A DNA stretch of 64,000 nucleotides, taken from positions 21,711 to 85,710 of the forward strand of contig NZ_JAOPHT010000016.1 of the NCBI RefSeq assembly GCF_025515305.1, given 5' to 3'. The position numbers were made by a program, and so were the translations under genes. Origin of the DNA: Roseicyclus sediminis (lineage in GTDB: Bacteria; Pseudomonadota; Alphaproteobacteria; Rhodobacterales; Rhodobacteraceae). Under the pieces are notes generated by a model, which saw nothing but the letters and a program-made list of their open reading frames with translations, was not told the DNA's origin and did not search any database. Shown here one piece after another: positions 43,299 to 52,639 of this stretch (the stretch's first letter is position 1; each line of letters begins with the position of its first letter).

Positions 43299-44474
43299 TC
43301 AGGCTGTCTCCCGTGTTTCGATGGCGGCCCAGGCGCGTGTCCTAGCCATTTGGTCCACCTGCAGCACGTCCTCAAGGCCCGATGGGGGATTTGTCAGGCG
43401 AATTTCGGACGACATTGCGTCAAGGGTCCCCTCGACGACGCCCGCCATGTCCATGAACCCGATGCGCCCGGCCAGGAACCCGTCGAGCGCGGTTTCCTTG
43501 GCGGCGTTGAAGACGGAGCCCGCGAAGCCGCCCGTTTCCATCACCGCGCGGGCAAGGCCCAGCGCGGGATAGCGGCGGAGATCGGGGGCGTAGAATTCCA
43601 GCGTCGCGATCTGCGCGAGGTCGATCCGCGCCACCGGCAGGTCGCGCCGCTCGGGCCAGTGGAGCGCGTAGCCGATGGCGTGGCGCATGTCGGGCGCGCC
43701 GAGATGCGCCATCAGCGCGCCGTCCCGGAAACCGACAAGCGCGTGGACGATCGATTGCGGGTGGATCACGGCCTCGATCTTCTCGGGGGCCACGCCGAAG
43801 AACTCCTTGGTCTCGATCAGCTCCATCGCCTTGTTGAACATCGAGGCGCTGTCGATCGTGATGCGCTGGCCCATGTCCCAGTTCGGATGCGCGCCCGCGT
43901 CGGCAACGGTCGCCATCGGCAGGGCCTCGAGCGGCCAGTCGCGAAGGCCCCCGCCCGAGGCGGTGACGATGATCTTCTCGACCGCCGACATGTCCTCGCC
44001 CACGAGCCCCTGGAAGATCGCGGAATGCTCGCTGTCGACGGGAAGGATTGTGGCGCCATGCGCCCGCGCCTCGGCCATGAGGAGCGGCCCGGCGGTCACG
44101 AGGCTTTCCTTGTTGGCCAGCGCGAGCGTCGTCCCGTGCCGCAGCGCGCGGAAGCCGGGGGCGAGGCCCGCGGCGCCGACGATGGCGGACATGATCCAGT
44201 CGGCGGGACGGTCGGCGGCCTCGATCAGGGCGGCCTCCCCTGCCCCGGCCTCGATACCGCTGCCGGCAAGTGCGGCGCGCAGCTCATCCAGGCGGTCGGG
44301 ATAGGCCGTCACGGCGACCTCGGCCCCGAGGCGCCGCGCATCGGCGGCCAGCTGGACGATATTGGCGCCGCCGGTCAGGGCGACGACACGGTACTCACCG
44401 GGCGCGCGCGCGATCAGGTCGAGCGTGTTCTGCCCTATGGACCCCGTGGCCCCGAAAACGCTTATCCGGCGCAT
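43299..44474 (-). CDS. dxr: 1-deoxy-D-xylulose-5-phosphate reductoisomerase
   Basis: The 391-residue NADPH enzyme makes MEP, the second step of the isoprenoid pathway. The nucleotide-binding motif is FGATGSIGQNTL (8-19), the substrate region VDSEHSAIFQ (about 144-153) and the metal/active-site segment MGQRITIDSASMFNKAMELI follows. It feeds uppS two genes upstream through isoprenoid diphosphates. Start ATG 44474 gives a standard N-terminus. The cdsA gene ends 24 bp upstream. Confidence 0.96.
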   Translation of the reverse strand: MRRISVFGATGSIGQNTLDLIARAPGEYRVVALTGGANIVQLAADARRLGAEVAVTAYPDRLDELRAALAGSGIEAGAGEAALIEAADRPADWIMSAIVGAAGLAPGFRALRHGTTLALANKESLVTAGPLLMAEARAHGATILPVDSEHSAIFQGLVGEDMSAVEKIIVTASGGGLRDWPLEALPMATVADAGAHPNWDMGQRITIDSASMFNKAMELIETKEFFGVAPEKIEAVIHPQSIVHALVGFRDGALMAHLGAPDMRHAIGYALHWPERRDLPVARIDLAQIATLEFYAPDLRRYPALGLARAVMETGGFAGSVFNAAKETALDGFLAGRIGFMDMAGVVEGTLDAMSSEIRLTNPPSGLEDVLQVDQMARTRAWAAIETRETA

Positions 44475-44498
44475 GGCTTCTCCCCGGTGCCGTTGTGG

Positions 44499-45290
44499 TC
44501 ACCCCGCGACGACAGGAAACTCCGTCAGGCCCTCGACGACCAGAAGAAGAAGCGACGCACCCAGCATTCCGTCGAACCGGTCCCACAACCCGCCATGCCC
44601 CGGAAGGAGGCCCGAGCTGTCCTTGACGCCGGCACGCCGCTTGACCGCCGATTCCGCGATGTCGCCCATCTGGCTTGCCATGCTGAGTGCCACGGAAATC
44701 CCGATCAGCGCCACGCCCATGCCCGTGACCGCCATGAAGGCCCAGCCCACGAGGCCCGCCGCGATCCAGCCCGCGACCGTCCCCGACCAGGTCTTTTTGG
44801 GGCTTACGCGGGGCCAGAACTTCGGACCGCCGAATATGCGCCCCGCGAAATAGCCGCCGATGTCGGTAACGGCGACGACGAGCACCAGCCACAGCATCCA
44901 TGTCACGCCGAAGGCGTCGCGATGGGTCACGAGCCCGAAGGCGGCCAGCGTGATGAGCGTGGTGATGACCAGAAAAAGCGTGCGGTTGCGCGACAGGAGC
45001 GAGAGGCCGGCCAGACCCGTCACGAACAGAAGCGGCAGGCCCAGGCCCGTCGGCAGGAGCTTGGCCACCAGGAGCATCGCGCCGCCCAGTCCGGCAAGCC
45101 CGAGGCCGATCCGGGGTTCCGCACCCAGCATGCGCGACAGCTCCCACACGAGCCCGCCGACGATGGCCGCGACAAGCAGCGTGAACCACGGATAGCCCGC
45201 CCAGACGGCGGTCAGCCCCACCACCGCAACCGCGGTCCCCGTCAGGATGCGGGTGGCGAGGTCGGGAAAACTGCCGGGGCCGAGGGGCAT
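44499..45290 (-). CDS. cdsA: Phosphatidate cytidylyltransferase
   Basis: The 263-residue, eight-helix inner-membrane enzyme makes CDP-diacylglycerol from phosphatidic acid and CTP. The signature near the C-terminus is present: SPKKTWSGTVAGW and KDSSGLLPGHGGLWDRFDGM. I placed the start at ATG 45290 (MPLGPGSFPD), four bases after the uppS stop; the longer frame from 45410 overlaps uppS and is not membrane-like. The purine-rich GAGGAG sits immediately next to the ATG, closer than usual. Confidence 0.92.
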   Translation of the reverse strand: MPLGPGSFPDLATRILTGTAVAVVGLTAVWAGYPWFTLLVAAIVGGLVWELSRMLGAEPRIGLGLAGLGGAMLLVAKLLPTGLGLPLLFVTGLAGLSLLSRNRTLFLVITTLITLAAFGLVTHRDAFGVTWMLWLVLVVAVTDIGGYFAGRIFGGPKFWPRVSPKKTWSGTVAGWIAAGLVGWAFMAVTGMGVALIGISVALSMASQMGDIAESAVKRRAGVKDSSGLLPGHGGLWDRFDGMLGASLLLLVVEGLTEFPVVAG

Positions 45291-45294
45291 CTCC

Positions 45295-46005
45295 TCAGAC
45301 CGGCACCGCACCGAAGCGGCGTTCCCGTTCGCCGAAGCGGGCGAGGACACGCGCGAATTCCTCGGGCGTGAAATCGGGCCAGAGCGTATCGACGAACTCG
45401 TACTCGGCATAGGCCGACTGCCACAAAAGGAAGTTCGAGATCCGCGCCTCGCCGCTGGTGCGGATCACGAGGTCGGGATCGGGCAGGACGTAGGTGTCGA
45501 GATAGCGCGGAAAGGTCTCGTGGCTGATCGCGCGCGGGTCGAGCCGTCCGGCGGCGACATCGTGGGCCAGCCGCCGCGCGGCGCGCGCCACCTCGTCGCG
45601 CCCGCCGTAGTTGAGCGCGATGGTGAGATTGGTGCCGGAATTCCCGGCCGTCATCAGTTCCAGCCCGTCCATCAGGTCGACAAGCGCGGGCTCCAGCCGA
45701 ACGCGGTCGCCGATGAAGCGCACGCGCACGTTCTCCTCGAAAAGCGACGCCGCCTCGCGGCGGATGTAGCGCTTGAAGAGCTTCATCAGCCCCGCGACCT
45801 CGGTCTGGGTGCGTTTCCAGTTCTCGGTCGAGAAGGCGAAGATCGTGAGATACTCGACCCCGAGATCCGGGCAGGAGCGGACGATATCCTTGACCCGCCG
45901 CGCGCCCTCGTGGTGGCCGAAGAGACGGGGACGTCCGCGCACCTGCGCCCAGCGTCCATTGCCGTCCATGATGATCGCCACGTGTCGGGGCGTCTTGTCT
46001 GCCAT
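45295..46005 (-). CDS. uppS: Isoprenyl transferase (undecaprenyl diphosphate synthase)
   Basis: The 236-residue cis-prenyltransferase builds undecaprenyl diphosphate, the lipid carrier for peptidoglycan and O-antigen. The diphosphate-binding motif HVAIIMDGNGRWA holds the catalytic Asp14. Further conserved segments are LTIFAFSTENWKR, ALNYGGRDE, PDLVIRTSGEARISNFLLWQ and EYEFVDTLWPDF. Ordinary length; starts at ATG 46005. Confidence 0.95.
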   Translation of the reverse strand: MADKTPRHVAIIMDGNGRWAQVRGRPRLFGHHEGARRVKDIVRSCPDLGVEYLTIFAFSTENWKRTQTEVAGLMKLFKRYIRREAASLFEENVRVRFIGDRVRLEPALVDLMDGLELMTAGNSGTNLTIALNYGGRDEVARAARRLAHDVAAGRLDPRAISHETFPRYLDTYVLPDPDLVIRTSGEARISNFLLWQSAYAEYEFVDTLWPDFTPEEFARVLARFGERERRFGAVPV

Positions 46006-46112
46006 GTGGCGGGCCGTCCTCGTTGTTGCTGCGAAAAGCGATGCGGTCCGGGTTTGACGCGGGACGCGGTGCCCCCATCCGCCCCCGCAAGCCGGGTTGT
46101 CCCACCCGGGGT

Positions 46113-46679
46113 TCAGACCTGCATGATCTCCGCCTGTTTCACTTCCAGCGCGTGGTCGACCTTGGCGATATGCGCGTCGGTCATTTCCTGAACCTCGGCC
46201 TCCCAGAGTTTCTGGTCGTCCTCGGACATCCCCTGCGCCTTCGCCTTCTTGATCTGGTCCATGCCGTCGCGGCGGACGTTGCGGATCGCGACGCGCGCGT
46301 GTTCCGCATATTGCGCGGCGACCTTCGTCAGCTCGCGGCGCCGTTCCTCGTTCAGTTCGGGGATCGGCAGCATGATGATGGTGCCGTTGAGCTGCGGGTT
46401 GATGCCGAGCCCGCTTTCGCGGATCGCCTTCTCGACCTTGCCGACAAGCGACTTGTCCCAGACGTTGATGGTGACCATGCGCGGCTCGGGCACGTTTACG
46501 GTGCCGACCTGATTGATCGGCGTGGGCGAGCCGTAGGCGTCCACCATCACCGGATCGAGCATCTGCGCCGAGGCGCGGCCCGTGCGGAGCGATGCAAATT
46601 CGGTGCGCAGGGCGCCCAGCGCCCCGTCCATCCGCCGACCGAGGTCGTCCAGGTCGATATCCAGCTCGTCTTCCGCCAT
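46113..46679 (-). CDS. frr: Ribosome recycling factor
   Basis: The 188-residue tRNA-shaped factor splits ribosomes after termination together with EF-G. The three-helix bundle includes [20 protein letters not shown], and the loop [13 protein letters not shown]. Typical core segments are [25 protein letters not shown] and [22 protein letters not shown] 46679, with an AGGAG site upstream, removes an unconserved leader. It lies between pyrH and uppS as in most proteobacteria. Confidence 0.96.
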   Translation of the reverse strand: MAEDELDIDLDDLGRRMDGALGALRTEFASLRTGRASAQMLDPVMVDAYGSPTPINQVGTVNVPEPRMVTINVWDKSLVGKVEKAIRESGLGINPQLNGTIIMLPIPELNEERRRELTKVAAQYAEHARVAIRNVRRDGMDQIKKAKAQGMSEDDQKLWEAEVQEMTDAHIAKVDHALEVKQAEIMQV

Positions 46680-46800
46680 CGCAGCGCCCGCTCCTGTCCT
46701 CTTTGCGCAGGTGATACCCCGGTCAACGTTAAGATTCCAGAACCGGATTTCCCGCATTGCGCAGCCGAAGGGGTAGCGCCGGGCGCAGCTTTCCGCAAGG

Positions 46801-47568
46801 TCACTGGACCTTGGTATAGGTCCCCTCGCCCGCGAGTATGCCCCGGAAGCCACCCGGCTCGTCCAGAGAGAAGACGATGATCGGCACGTCGTTCTCGCGG
46901 GCGAGCGCGATGGCGCTGGCGTCCATCACGCCAAGATGGCGGGCGAGCACCTCGTCGTAGCTGACCGTCTCGTACCGCTTGGCATCGTCGTGCTTGCGCG
47001 GGTCCTTGTCGTAGACGCCGTCGACCTTCGTGCCCTTGAAGATCGCCTCGCACTTCATCTCGTTGGCGCGCAGCGTCGCGGCGGTGTCGGTCGTGAAGTA
47101 GGGGTTGCCGGTGCCGGCCGCGAAGATCACGACGCGGCCCTTCTCCAGGTGGCGCACGGCGCGGCGGCGGATGTAGGGCTCGCAGACCTGGTCCATGGGG
47201 ATCGCGCTGATCACGCGGGTATAGACCCCCATCGATTCGAGCGCGGACTGCATGGCGAGCGCGTTCATCACGGTCGCGAGCATGCCCATGTAGTCGGCCG
47301 TCGTGCGCTCCATCCCCTGGGCGCTGCCCTGCAGGCCACGAAAGATGTTGCCGCCGCCGATGACCATGCAGATCTCGACGCCGAGGTCGCGCACCGACTT
47401 CACCTCGCGGGCGATCCGCTCGACCGTCGGCGGGTGCAGGCCGTAGCCCTGGTCGCCCATGAGCGCCTCGCCCGAGATCTTCAGCATGACGCGCCTGTAG
47501 GTGGGCTTGACCGAAGCGGATGCGGCGGGCGCTGCGGCCTTGGCCACGTTGGGGTCGGTGTCGGGCAT
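46801..47568 (-). CDS. pyrH: UMP kinase
   Basis: The 255-residue amino-acid-kinase-fold enzyme phosphorylates UMP to UDP. The conserved phosphate loop is KISGEALMG (30-38), and GGGNIFRG plus [15 protein letters not shown] bind substrates. It has an N-terminal tail of about 20 residues more than E. coli PyrH ([15 protein letters not shown]). ATG 47568 was preferred to the longer frame at 47631. It starts the leftward cluster and diverges from miaA across 167 bp. Confidence 0.96.
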   Translation of the reverse strand: MPDTDPNVAKAAAPAASASVKPTYRRVMLKISGEALMGDQGYGLHPPTVERIAREVKSVRDLGVEICMVIGGGNIFRGLQGSAQGMERTTADYMGMLATVMNALAMQSALESMGVYTRVISAIPMDQVCEPYIRRRAVRHLEKGRVVIFAAGTGNPYFTTDTAATLRANEMKCEAIFKGTKVDGVYDKDPRKHDDAKRYETVSYDEVLARHLGVMDASAIALARENDVPIIVFSLDEPGGFRGILAGEGTYTKVQ

Positions 47569-47735
47569 GGGGCAGCGGGTCCTCTGGCTGGCGGGCGGCG
47601 GCGGTTCGGGCTGTTGCGGTGGCCGCACCATGGTCTAAAACCGTGGCCTGTTCAACGCCTGCGCCGCCGCAGCCCGAAACAACTCGAAGAACGGAACTCA
47701 GAATTCTGATTTCATTGAACAAAGTTCCATCCGAT

Positions 47736-48578
47736 ATGCCAGTTCTGATCGCCGGCCCGACGGCCTCCGGCAAATCGGCGCTGGCACTGTCGATCGCGGC
47801 GGACCGGGGCGGCGTCATCGTGAACGCAGACGCCTTGCAGGTCTATGACGGCTGGCGCGTGCTGACCGCACGGCCGACGCCGGCGGAAGAGGCCAGCGCC
47901 CCCCACCGGCTCTATGGGCACGTGCCCTTCGAGGCGGACTATTCCGTGGGCGACTGGCTCAGGGCCGTGGCCCCGCTTATGGAGGGTCCGGACCGGCCGA
48001 TCATCGTCGGCGGCACGGGCCTCTATTTCCGGGCGCTGACCGAGGGGCTGGCCGAAATCCCGCCGATCCCGCCCGCGATCCGCGCCGAAGCCGAGGCGCG
48101 CGATCCCGACCGCCTCCTGGCGGAGGTCGTCGCCGGCGACCCGGTCCTCGCCGCCCGAATCGACACGCAGAACATGGCTCGCGTGCGCCGCGCCTGGGAG
48201 GTGCTGCATGGCACGGGGCGCCCGCTCTCGGCCTGGCAGGACGATACCGCTCCGCCGCTTCTTCCGCTCGGGCGGTGCCACCCGATCGTCCTCGACGCCG
48301 ACCGCGACTGGCTGAACGCGCGGATCGCGGCGCGCTTCGACCGGATGCTCGAGGACGGCGCGCTGGAGGAGGCCCGCGCGAACCTGCATCGCTGGGACCG
48401 GGCGGGCGGCGCGCGCAAGGCCATCGGCGCGCCCGAACTCATCGCCCACCTGCGCGGCGAGATGACGCTCGACGCGGCGCGCGAGGCCGCGATCACCGCC
48501 TCGCGCCAGTATGCCAAGCGCCAGCGCACCTGGTTCCGGGCCCGCATGGGCGGCTGGAACGCCCTCGCCCTGCCCTGA
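47736..48578 (+). CDS. miaA: tRNA dimethylallyltransferase
   Basis: The 280-residue enzyme adds a dimethylallyl group to A37 of tRNAs reading U-starting codons. The P-loop is [10 protein letters not shown] (6-15), followed by [26 protein letters not shown] (about 93-102) and the C-terminal [13 protein letters not shown], all MiaA signatures. No Shine-Dalgarno-like sequence is visible before ATG 47736. Its dimethylallyl donor comes from the isoprenoid pathway whose dxr and uppS lie in the neighbouring cluster. Confidence 0.94.
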   Translation: MPVLIAGPTASGKSALALSIAADRGGVIVNADALQVYDGWRVLTARPTPAEEASAPHRLYGHVPFEADYSVGDWLRAVAPLMEGPDRPIIVGGTGLYFRALTEGLAEIPPIPPAIRAEAEARDPDRLLAEVVAGDPVLAARIDTQNMARVRRAWEVLHGTGRPLSAWQDDTAPPLLPLGRCHPIVLDADRDWLNARIAARFDRMLEDGALEEARANLHRWDRAGGARKAIGAPELIAHLRGEMTLDAAREAAITASRQYAKRQRTWFRARMGGWNALALP

Positions 48579-48658
48579 TCCCCGGCGGAAACCCTCCGCC
48601 CGCGCGACCGCACGACCTTCGCGCTTGCCAATTCCGCGTGCGCCGATAGCTTCGTGCC

Positions 48659-49465
48659 ATGTTCGAAACCTCGCGCCGCCCGCTGGCCCATTCCGTCACC
48701 TCGCTGGGGAAACTCCGGATGCAGGGCGCGTGGAAGTTCGAGCTTCTGCATTCCTCGCCGCGCCACAGGCTTTACTGGATCACGCGCGGCCAGGGGCGGA
48801 TCAGCGTGAAGTGCATCACCCGTGGCTACGGCCCGAACACCGCCGTCTTCGTGCCCGCGCGCTCCACGATGGCGCTGGAACTCTCGTCGCAGACCCAGGG
48901 CCTCGAGCTGTGCCTGCCGCCGGACGACACGCTCGGCCTGCCGGATCAGCCGTTCCACCTGAGGGTCTCCAACCTAGAGGCGCAGACCAGTCTCACGAGC
49001 CACCTGGAGAAGATCGAGCGCGAACTGGCGGCGCGGGCCCCCGCGATGGAGCGCGCGCTGACCGCCTACTCGCTGCTGGTTTCGGCCTGGATGACGCGCG
49101 AGCTTGCCCGCCAGGAGGGCGCGATCCTGCGCGAACGGAGCCACCGCCTCGTCGAGCTTTTCGCCGAACGGATGGAGTCGCAGTTCCGCACCGGCAAGGG
49201 CGTGGCCGACTACGCCGCGCAACTGCAGGTGACGCCGACGCATCTCAGCCGGGTCTGTCGGGAGGCCGCCGGGCGCCCGGCGCATGCGCTTCTGACCGAG
49301 CGCATCATGTACGAGGCGCGGCGACTGCTGCTCGAAACCGACATGCCCGCACGCGAGATCGCCGAGCATCTGGGCTTTTCCTCGGCGGCCTATTTCACAC
49401 GGGCCTTCGCCCATGCCACGGGCCGCACGCCGTCCGATTTCCGGACGCCGGCCCGACGCGCCTGA
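48659..49465 (+). CDS. AraC-family transcriptional regulator
   Basis: The 268-residue regulator has an N-terminal ligand-sensing region (about 20-110, with LYWITRGQGRISVKC and VFVPARSTMALEL) and two C-terminal helix-turn-helix motifs (about 180-262, FRTGKGVADYAAQLQVTPTH and MPAREIAEHLGFSSAAYFTR). It lies just before the ABC importer operon, same orientation, with ATGTCG direct repeats in the 280-bp gap. Control of the importer is a reasonable inference. The ligand is unknown. Confidence 0.87.
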   Translation: MFETSRRPLAHSVTSLGKLRMQGAWKFELLHSSPRHRLYWITRGQGRISVKCITRGYGPNTAVFVPARSTMALELSSQTQGLELCLPPDDTLGLPDQPFHLRVSNLEAQTSLTSHLEKIERELAARAPAMERALTAYSLLVSAWMTRELARQEGAILRERSHRLVELFAERMESQFRTGKGVADYAAQLQVTPTHLSRVCREAAGRPAHALLTERIMYEARRLLLETDMPAREIAEHLGFSSAAYFTRAFAHATGRTPSDFRTPARRA

Positions 49466-49524
49466 GCGCCCGCAGCGCACCGACGCGGAACCGGACGCCC
49501 GGAAATCAGGTTGCACATCCGGCC

Positions 49525-49553
49525 CATGTCGTTTTTGTTTAAGGCATATGTCG
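49525..49553. promoter_or_regulatory. Direct repeats upstream of the ABC importer, candidate AraC-type operator
   Basis: ATGTCG occurs at 49526-49531 and again at 49548-49553, centres 22 bp apart (about two helical turns), and a roughly inverted ACACAT follows at 49561-49566. Tandem half-sites spaced this way are typical of AraC-family proteins. Confidence 0.35.
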
Positions 49554-49669
49554 CAAACGGACACATGAGTCCTACGCCTTATCGGTGACGTTTGGGTCTG
49601 TGCCACGCGCTAATGGATACGCCCGGACAGGGCGCCTTCGGCGGCCAACGCGGACCACCCGTATTTCAT

Positions 49670-49687
49670 CGCCCCGAATCCGGGGCG
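49670..49687 (+). other. Leader stem-loop before the importer binding-protein gene
   Basis: CGCCCCG-AATC-CGGGGCG is a perfect 7-bp stem with a 4-base loop, 58 bp upstream of the start codon and without a T-run. It may stabilise the 5' end of the message or be regulatory; the sequence does not say. Confidence 0.4.
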
Positions 49688-49745
49688 AGGTAGAAAATGC
49701 GACTGAAACGAAAAAGAAGACGAAGACTACAGGGAGATAATCTTC

Positions 49746-51389
49746 ATGACACCATCAACCCCCAAGGGGCTCGAACGCCATCCCGCGGCAGAGATGTACG
49801 CGCGGGAATACAAGGCGGGCCAACTCAGCCGGCGCGAATTCATGACGCGTGCGACTGCGCTGGGGATCAGCGCAGCGGCGGCCTATTCGCTGATCGGACT
49901 TTCGCCCGCGCAGGCGGAAGCGCACATGCAGACACCGCCGATGGGCGGCAGCCTGCGCATCCAGATGGAGGTCCGCGCGCTCAAGGACCCGCGGACCTAT
50001 GACTGGTCGCAGATGGCAAACGTCACCCGCGGCTTCCTCGAATACCTTGTGGAAAGCCGCGCCGACGGTTCGTTCCACGGCGTGCTTCTGGAAGGATGGG
50101 AAGCCAACGAGGACGCATCGGTCTACACGCTGAGGGTGCGCCCCGGCGTCAAGTGGAACAACGGCGACGACTTCACCGCCGCGGACGTGGCCGCCAACTT
50201 CATGGGCTGGTGCGACAGCACGGTGGAAGGCAACTCGATGGCGGCCCGCATGGGCGGCCTGGTCGACCCCGACACCGGCGTGGCCCGCGAGGGTGCGATC
50301 GAGATCGTGGACGACATGACCGTGCGCCTGAACTTCCCGGCCTCGGACATCACGCTGATCGCCGGCGTCGCCGATTACCCGGCCGCGGTGCAGCACCGCG
50401 ACCTGATCGGGACCAACCCGCTGGATCACGGCGTGGGCACCGGCGCCTACCGCGTGACCGACTACGAGGTCGGCGTTCAGGCCCGCCTGGAAAGGAACCC
50501 CGATCACGAGTACTGGGGCAACGCCTACCTCGACGAGGTCAGCTTCATCGACCTCGGCCAGGATCCGGCCGCATGGTTCGCCGGCGCCGAGGCCGACGAG
50601 TTCGACATGACCTACGAGACCGTGGGCGAATTCGTCGACCTGTTCTCGGCCATCGGCTGGACCCAGTCGGAGGTCGTCACCGCGGCCACCGTCGTGATCC
50701 GTCCGAACCAGAACAACGCGCCCTACGACAACCCGATGGTACGCAAGGCGATCCAGCTTGCCGTCGACACTCAGGTCTGCCTCGACCTCGGCATCAACGG
50801 CCAGGGCATCACCGCCGAGCATCACCACGTCTGCCCCATCCACCCCGAATACGCGGAGCTTCCGCCCCTGACGGTGGACAAGGACGCGGCCTACGCGATG
50901 CTGCAGGAGTCGGGTCATGCCGACCACGTCTTCGAGATCGTCTCGATCGACGACGACTACCGCCGCAACACGACCGACGCCGTCGCAGCGCAGCTGCGCG
51001 ACGCGGGCTTCAACGTGGAGCGCACGGTGATCCCCGGTTCGACCTTCTGGAACGACTGGACGACCTATCCGTTCAGCTCGACCAACTGGAACCACCGCGA
51101 GCTGGGCGTCATCATCCTCAACCTGGCCTATCGCACCGGCGTGGCGTGGAACGAGTTCGCCTATTCGAATCCCGAGTTCGACGCGCTGCTCGACCAGGCC
51201 AACGGCATCCTCGATGCCGATGCCCGGCGCGTGGTGATGGCCGACCTCGAGCGCATCCTCCAGGAGGACGCGGTGACGCTGCAGCCCTACTGGCGCTCGC
51301 TGTTCCGGCACCACAAGCCGGAGGTGATCAACGCGGACATGCACCCGAAATTCGAGGTGAACATCCACTATCTCGGCATCGCGGCCTGA
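49746..51389 (+). CDS. ABC importer substrate-binding protein, peptide/nickel class
   Basis: The 547-residue periplasmic protein of the DppA/OppA/NikA family has an N-terminal twin-arginine type leader (LSRREFMTRATALGISAAAA), implying folded, possibly cofactor- or metal-bearing export. Mature segments include RVRPGVKWNNGDDFTAADVA and YDNPMVRKAIQLAVD, standard for the family. A histidine-rich stretch (EHHHVCPIHPEY, about 359-370) could contact a ligand, but similar sequences occur in peptide binders. GGGAG precedes ATG 49746. The operon leads into hypF and hydrogenase genes, hinting at nickel. A peptide or opine ligand cannot be excluded. Confidence 0.85.
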   Translation: MTPSTPKGLERHPAAEMYAREYKAGQLSRREFMTRATALGISAAAAYSLIGLSPAQAEAHMQTPPMGGSLRIQMEVRALKDPRTYDWSQMANVTRGFLEYLVESRADGSFHGVLLEGWEANEDASVYTLRVRPGVKWNNGDDFTAADVAANFMGWCDSTVEGNSMAARMGGLVDPDTGVAREGAIEIVDDMTVRLNFPASDITLIAGVADYPAAVQHRDLIGTNPLDHGVGTGAYRVTDYEVGVQARLERNPDHEYWGNAYLDEVSFIDLGQDPAAWFAGAEADEFDMTYETVGEFVDLFSAIGWTQSEVVTAATVVIRPNQNNAPYDNPMVRKAIQLAVDTQVCLDLGINGQGITAEHHHVCPIHPEYAELPPLTVDKDAAYAMLQESGHADHVFEIVSIDDDYRRNTTDAVAAQLRDAGFNVERTVIPGSTFWNDWTTYPFSSTNWNHRELGVIILNLAYRTGVAWNEFAYSNPEFDALLDQANGILDADARRVVMADLERILQEDAVTLQPYWRSLFRHHKPEVINADMHPKFEVNIHYLGIAA

Positions 51390-51400
51390 CGGCCGTTACC

Positions 51401-51429
51401 TCCGGGGCGGCCAACCGCGCCGCCCCGGA
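51401..51429 (+). other. Intercistronic stem-loop after the binding-protein gene
   Basis: TCCGGGGCGGC and GCCGCCCCGGA form a perfect 11-bp stem with a 7-base loop, starting 12 bp after the stop codon and before the permease gene. No T-run follows. Such hairpins commonly protect the binding-protein mRNA so it is made in excess of the membrane parts. Confidence 0.6.
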
Positions 51430-51529
51430 ACGCCCGCCAGTCCCGGTGGGCACCCCATCCGACGAAAGGCCCGGACAAGAGGCCTGACAAAAACGGCCCG
51501 GGGGCGGGCCGGAACAGACAGGGATACAC

Positions 51530-52621
51530 ATGGGACTCTTCATTCTCCGCCGTGTCGGCGTGATGATCCTCACGGCGCTTTGCCTGACCTTCGTGGTGTT
51601 CTTTCTCACGAACCTCTACCCCAACCTCGAGAAACTCGCGAAAACCCAGGGCAACGCACGGATGACGGACGCCGAAGTCGCGTCCTGGATCGACCGGAAC
51701 GGTTATGGCGGTCCCATGATCGTGCGCTACGGCGAATGGCTGGGCGTGGTGCCGGGCTGGACCCGGTTCGACGAACAGACCGAGCAGTGGCGCGGCCGCT
51801 GCTTCGAGCGCGGCGAGAACCCCGAGGACGCACCGCGCTTCTGCGGCATCCTGCAGGGCGACCTCGGCTTTTCCACCGTATCGGACGACGAGGTCTCCAA
51901 CATCATCGGCGGGCGGCTCGCGCTGACCGGCGTCCTGATGTTCTGGGCCTTCGCCGTCATGGTTCCCGCGGCCCTGCTCGTCGGGGTCCTCGCGGGGATG
52001 CGGGAGGGCAGCCGGATGGACCGGAGCCTTTCGACCTTCGCCATCGCCTCGACCGCGACGCCGGAATACGTCTCGGGCGTCATCTTCATCGTGCTTCTCG
52101 CCTCCTCGACCGCGGGCCTGTCGCCCTGGCTGTCCGAGATGGGCTGGATCGAGGGACGGACGCTGTTCCTCGGCTCGGCGCGCTCGGCGATGGAGGACGG
52201 CATAAACATCTGGAACTTCACGCTGCCGGTCCTGACCATCGCGCTCTACGGGATGGGCTACATCGCGCGGATGACGCGGGCCTCGATGGCCGAGGTGATG
52301 ACCGCGCAATACATCCGCACCGCGCGGCTGAAGGGCGTGAGCTTCCGCAACATCGTGCTGAAACACGCGCTGAGAAACGCGCTCATCGCACCCTTCACCG
52401 TCATCATGCTGCAGTTCCCGTGGCTTCTGACGGGGGTGGTGATCGTCGAGACGCTCTTCAACTACAACGGCTTCGGATGGACGCTGGTGCAGGCGGCCTC
52501 GAACAACGACATCGAACTCCTTCTCGCCTGCTCGATCGTCGCGGTCTTCGTGGTGCTCGTGACGCAGCTGATCTCGGATATCGGCTACGTCTTCCTCAAC
52601 CCGCGCATCCGCATTTCCTGA
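51530..52621 (+). CDS. ABC importer permease, DppB/NikB type
   Basis: The 363-residue, six-helix inner-membrane subunit starts with the family N-terminus FILRRVGVMILTALCLTFVV. It has the conserved loop TARLKGVSFRNIVLKHALRN (about 264-283) that contacts the ATPase. It is about 40 residues longer than usual: the periplasmic loop after helix 1 (about 37-120) has an insertion with two cysteines (RGRCFERGENPEDAPRFCGI). ATG 51530 follows GACAGGG. Next permease is 18 bp downstream. Confidence 0.88.
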   Translation: MGLFILRRVGVMILTALCLTFVVFFLTNLYPNLEKLAKTQGNARMTDAEVASWIDRNGYGGPMIVRYGEWLGVVPGWTRFDEQTEQWRGRCFERGENPEDAPRFCGILQGDLGFSTVSDDEVSNIIGGRLALTGVLMFWAFAVMVPAALLVGVLAGMREGSRMDRSLSTFAIASTATPEYVSGVIFIVLLASSTAGLSPWLSEMGWIEGRTLFLGSARSAMEDGINIWNFTLPVLTIALYGMGYIARMTRASMAEVMTAQYIRTARLKGVSFRNIVLKHALRNALIAPFTVIMLQFPWLLTGVVIVETLFNYNGFGWTLVQAASNNDIELLLACSIVAVFVVLVTQLISDIGYVFLNPRIRIS

Positions 52622-52639
52622 GCCCCGGAGGTCTCGTCA

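Noticed and set aside
41934..45371. 1,145-codon frame opposite rseP, dxr and cdsA
   Set aside because: Crosses three known minus-strand genes; GC-driven artefact.
49697..50002. 101-codon frame beginning in the importer leader with a basic start
   Set aside because: It overlaps the binding-protein gene in another frame and has no conserved features; the first few codons might be a leader peptide but there is no evidence.
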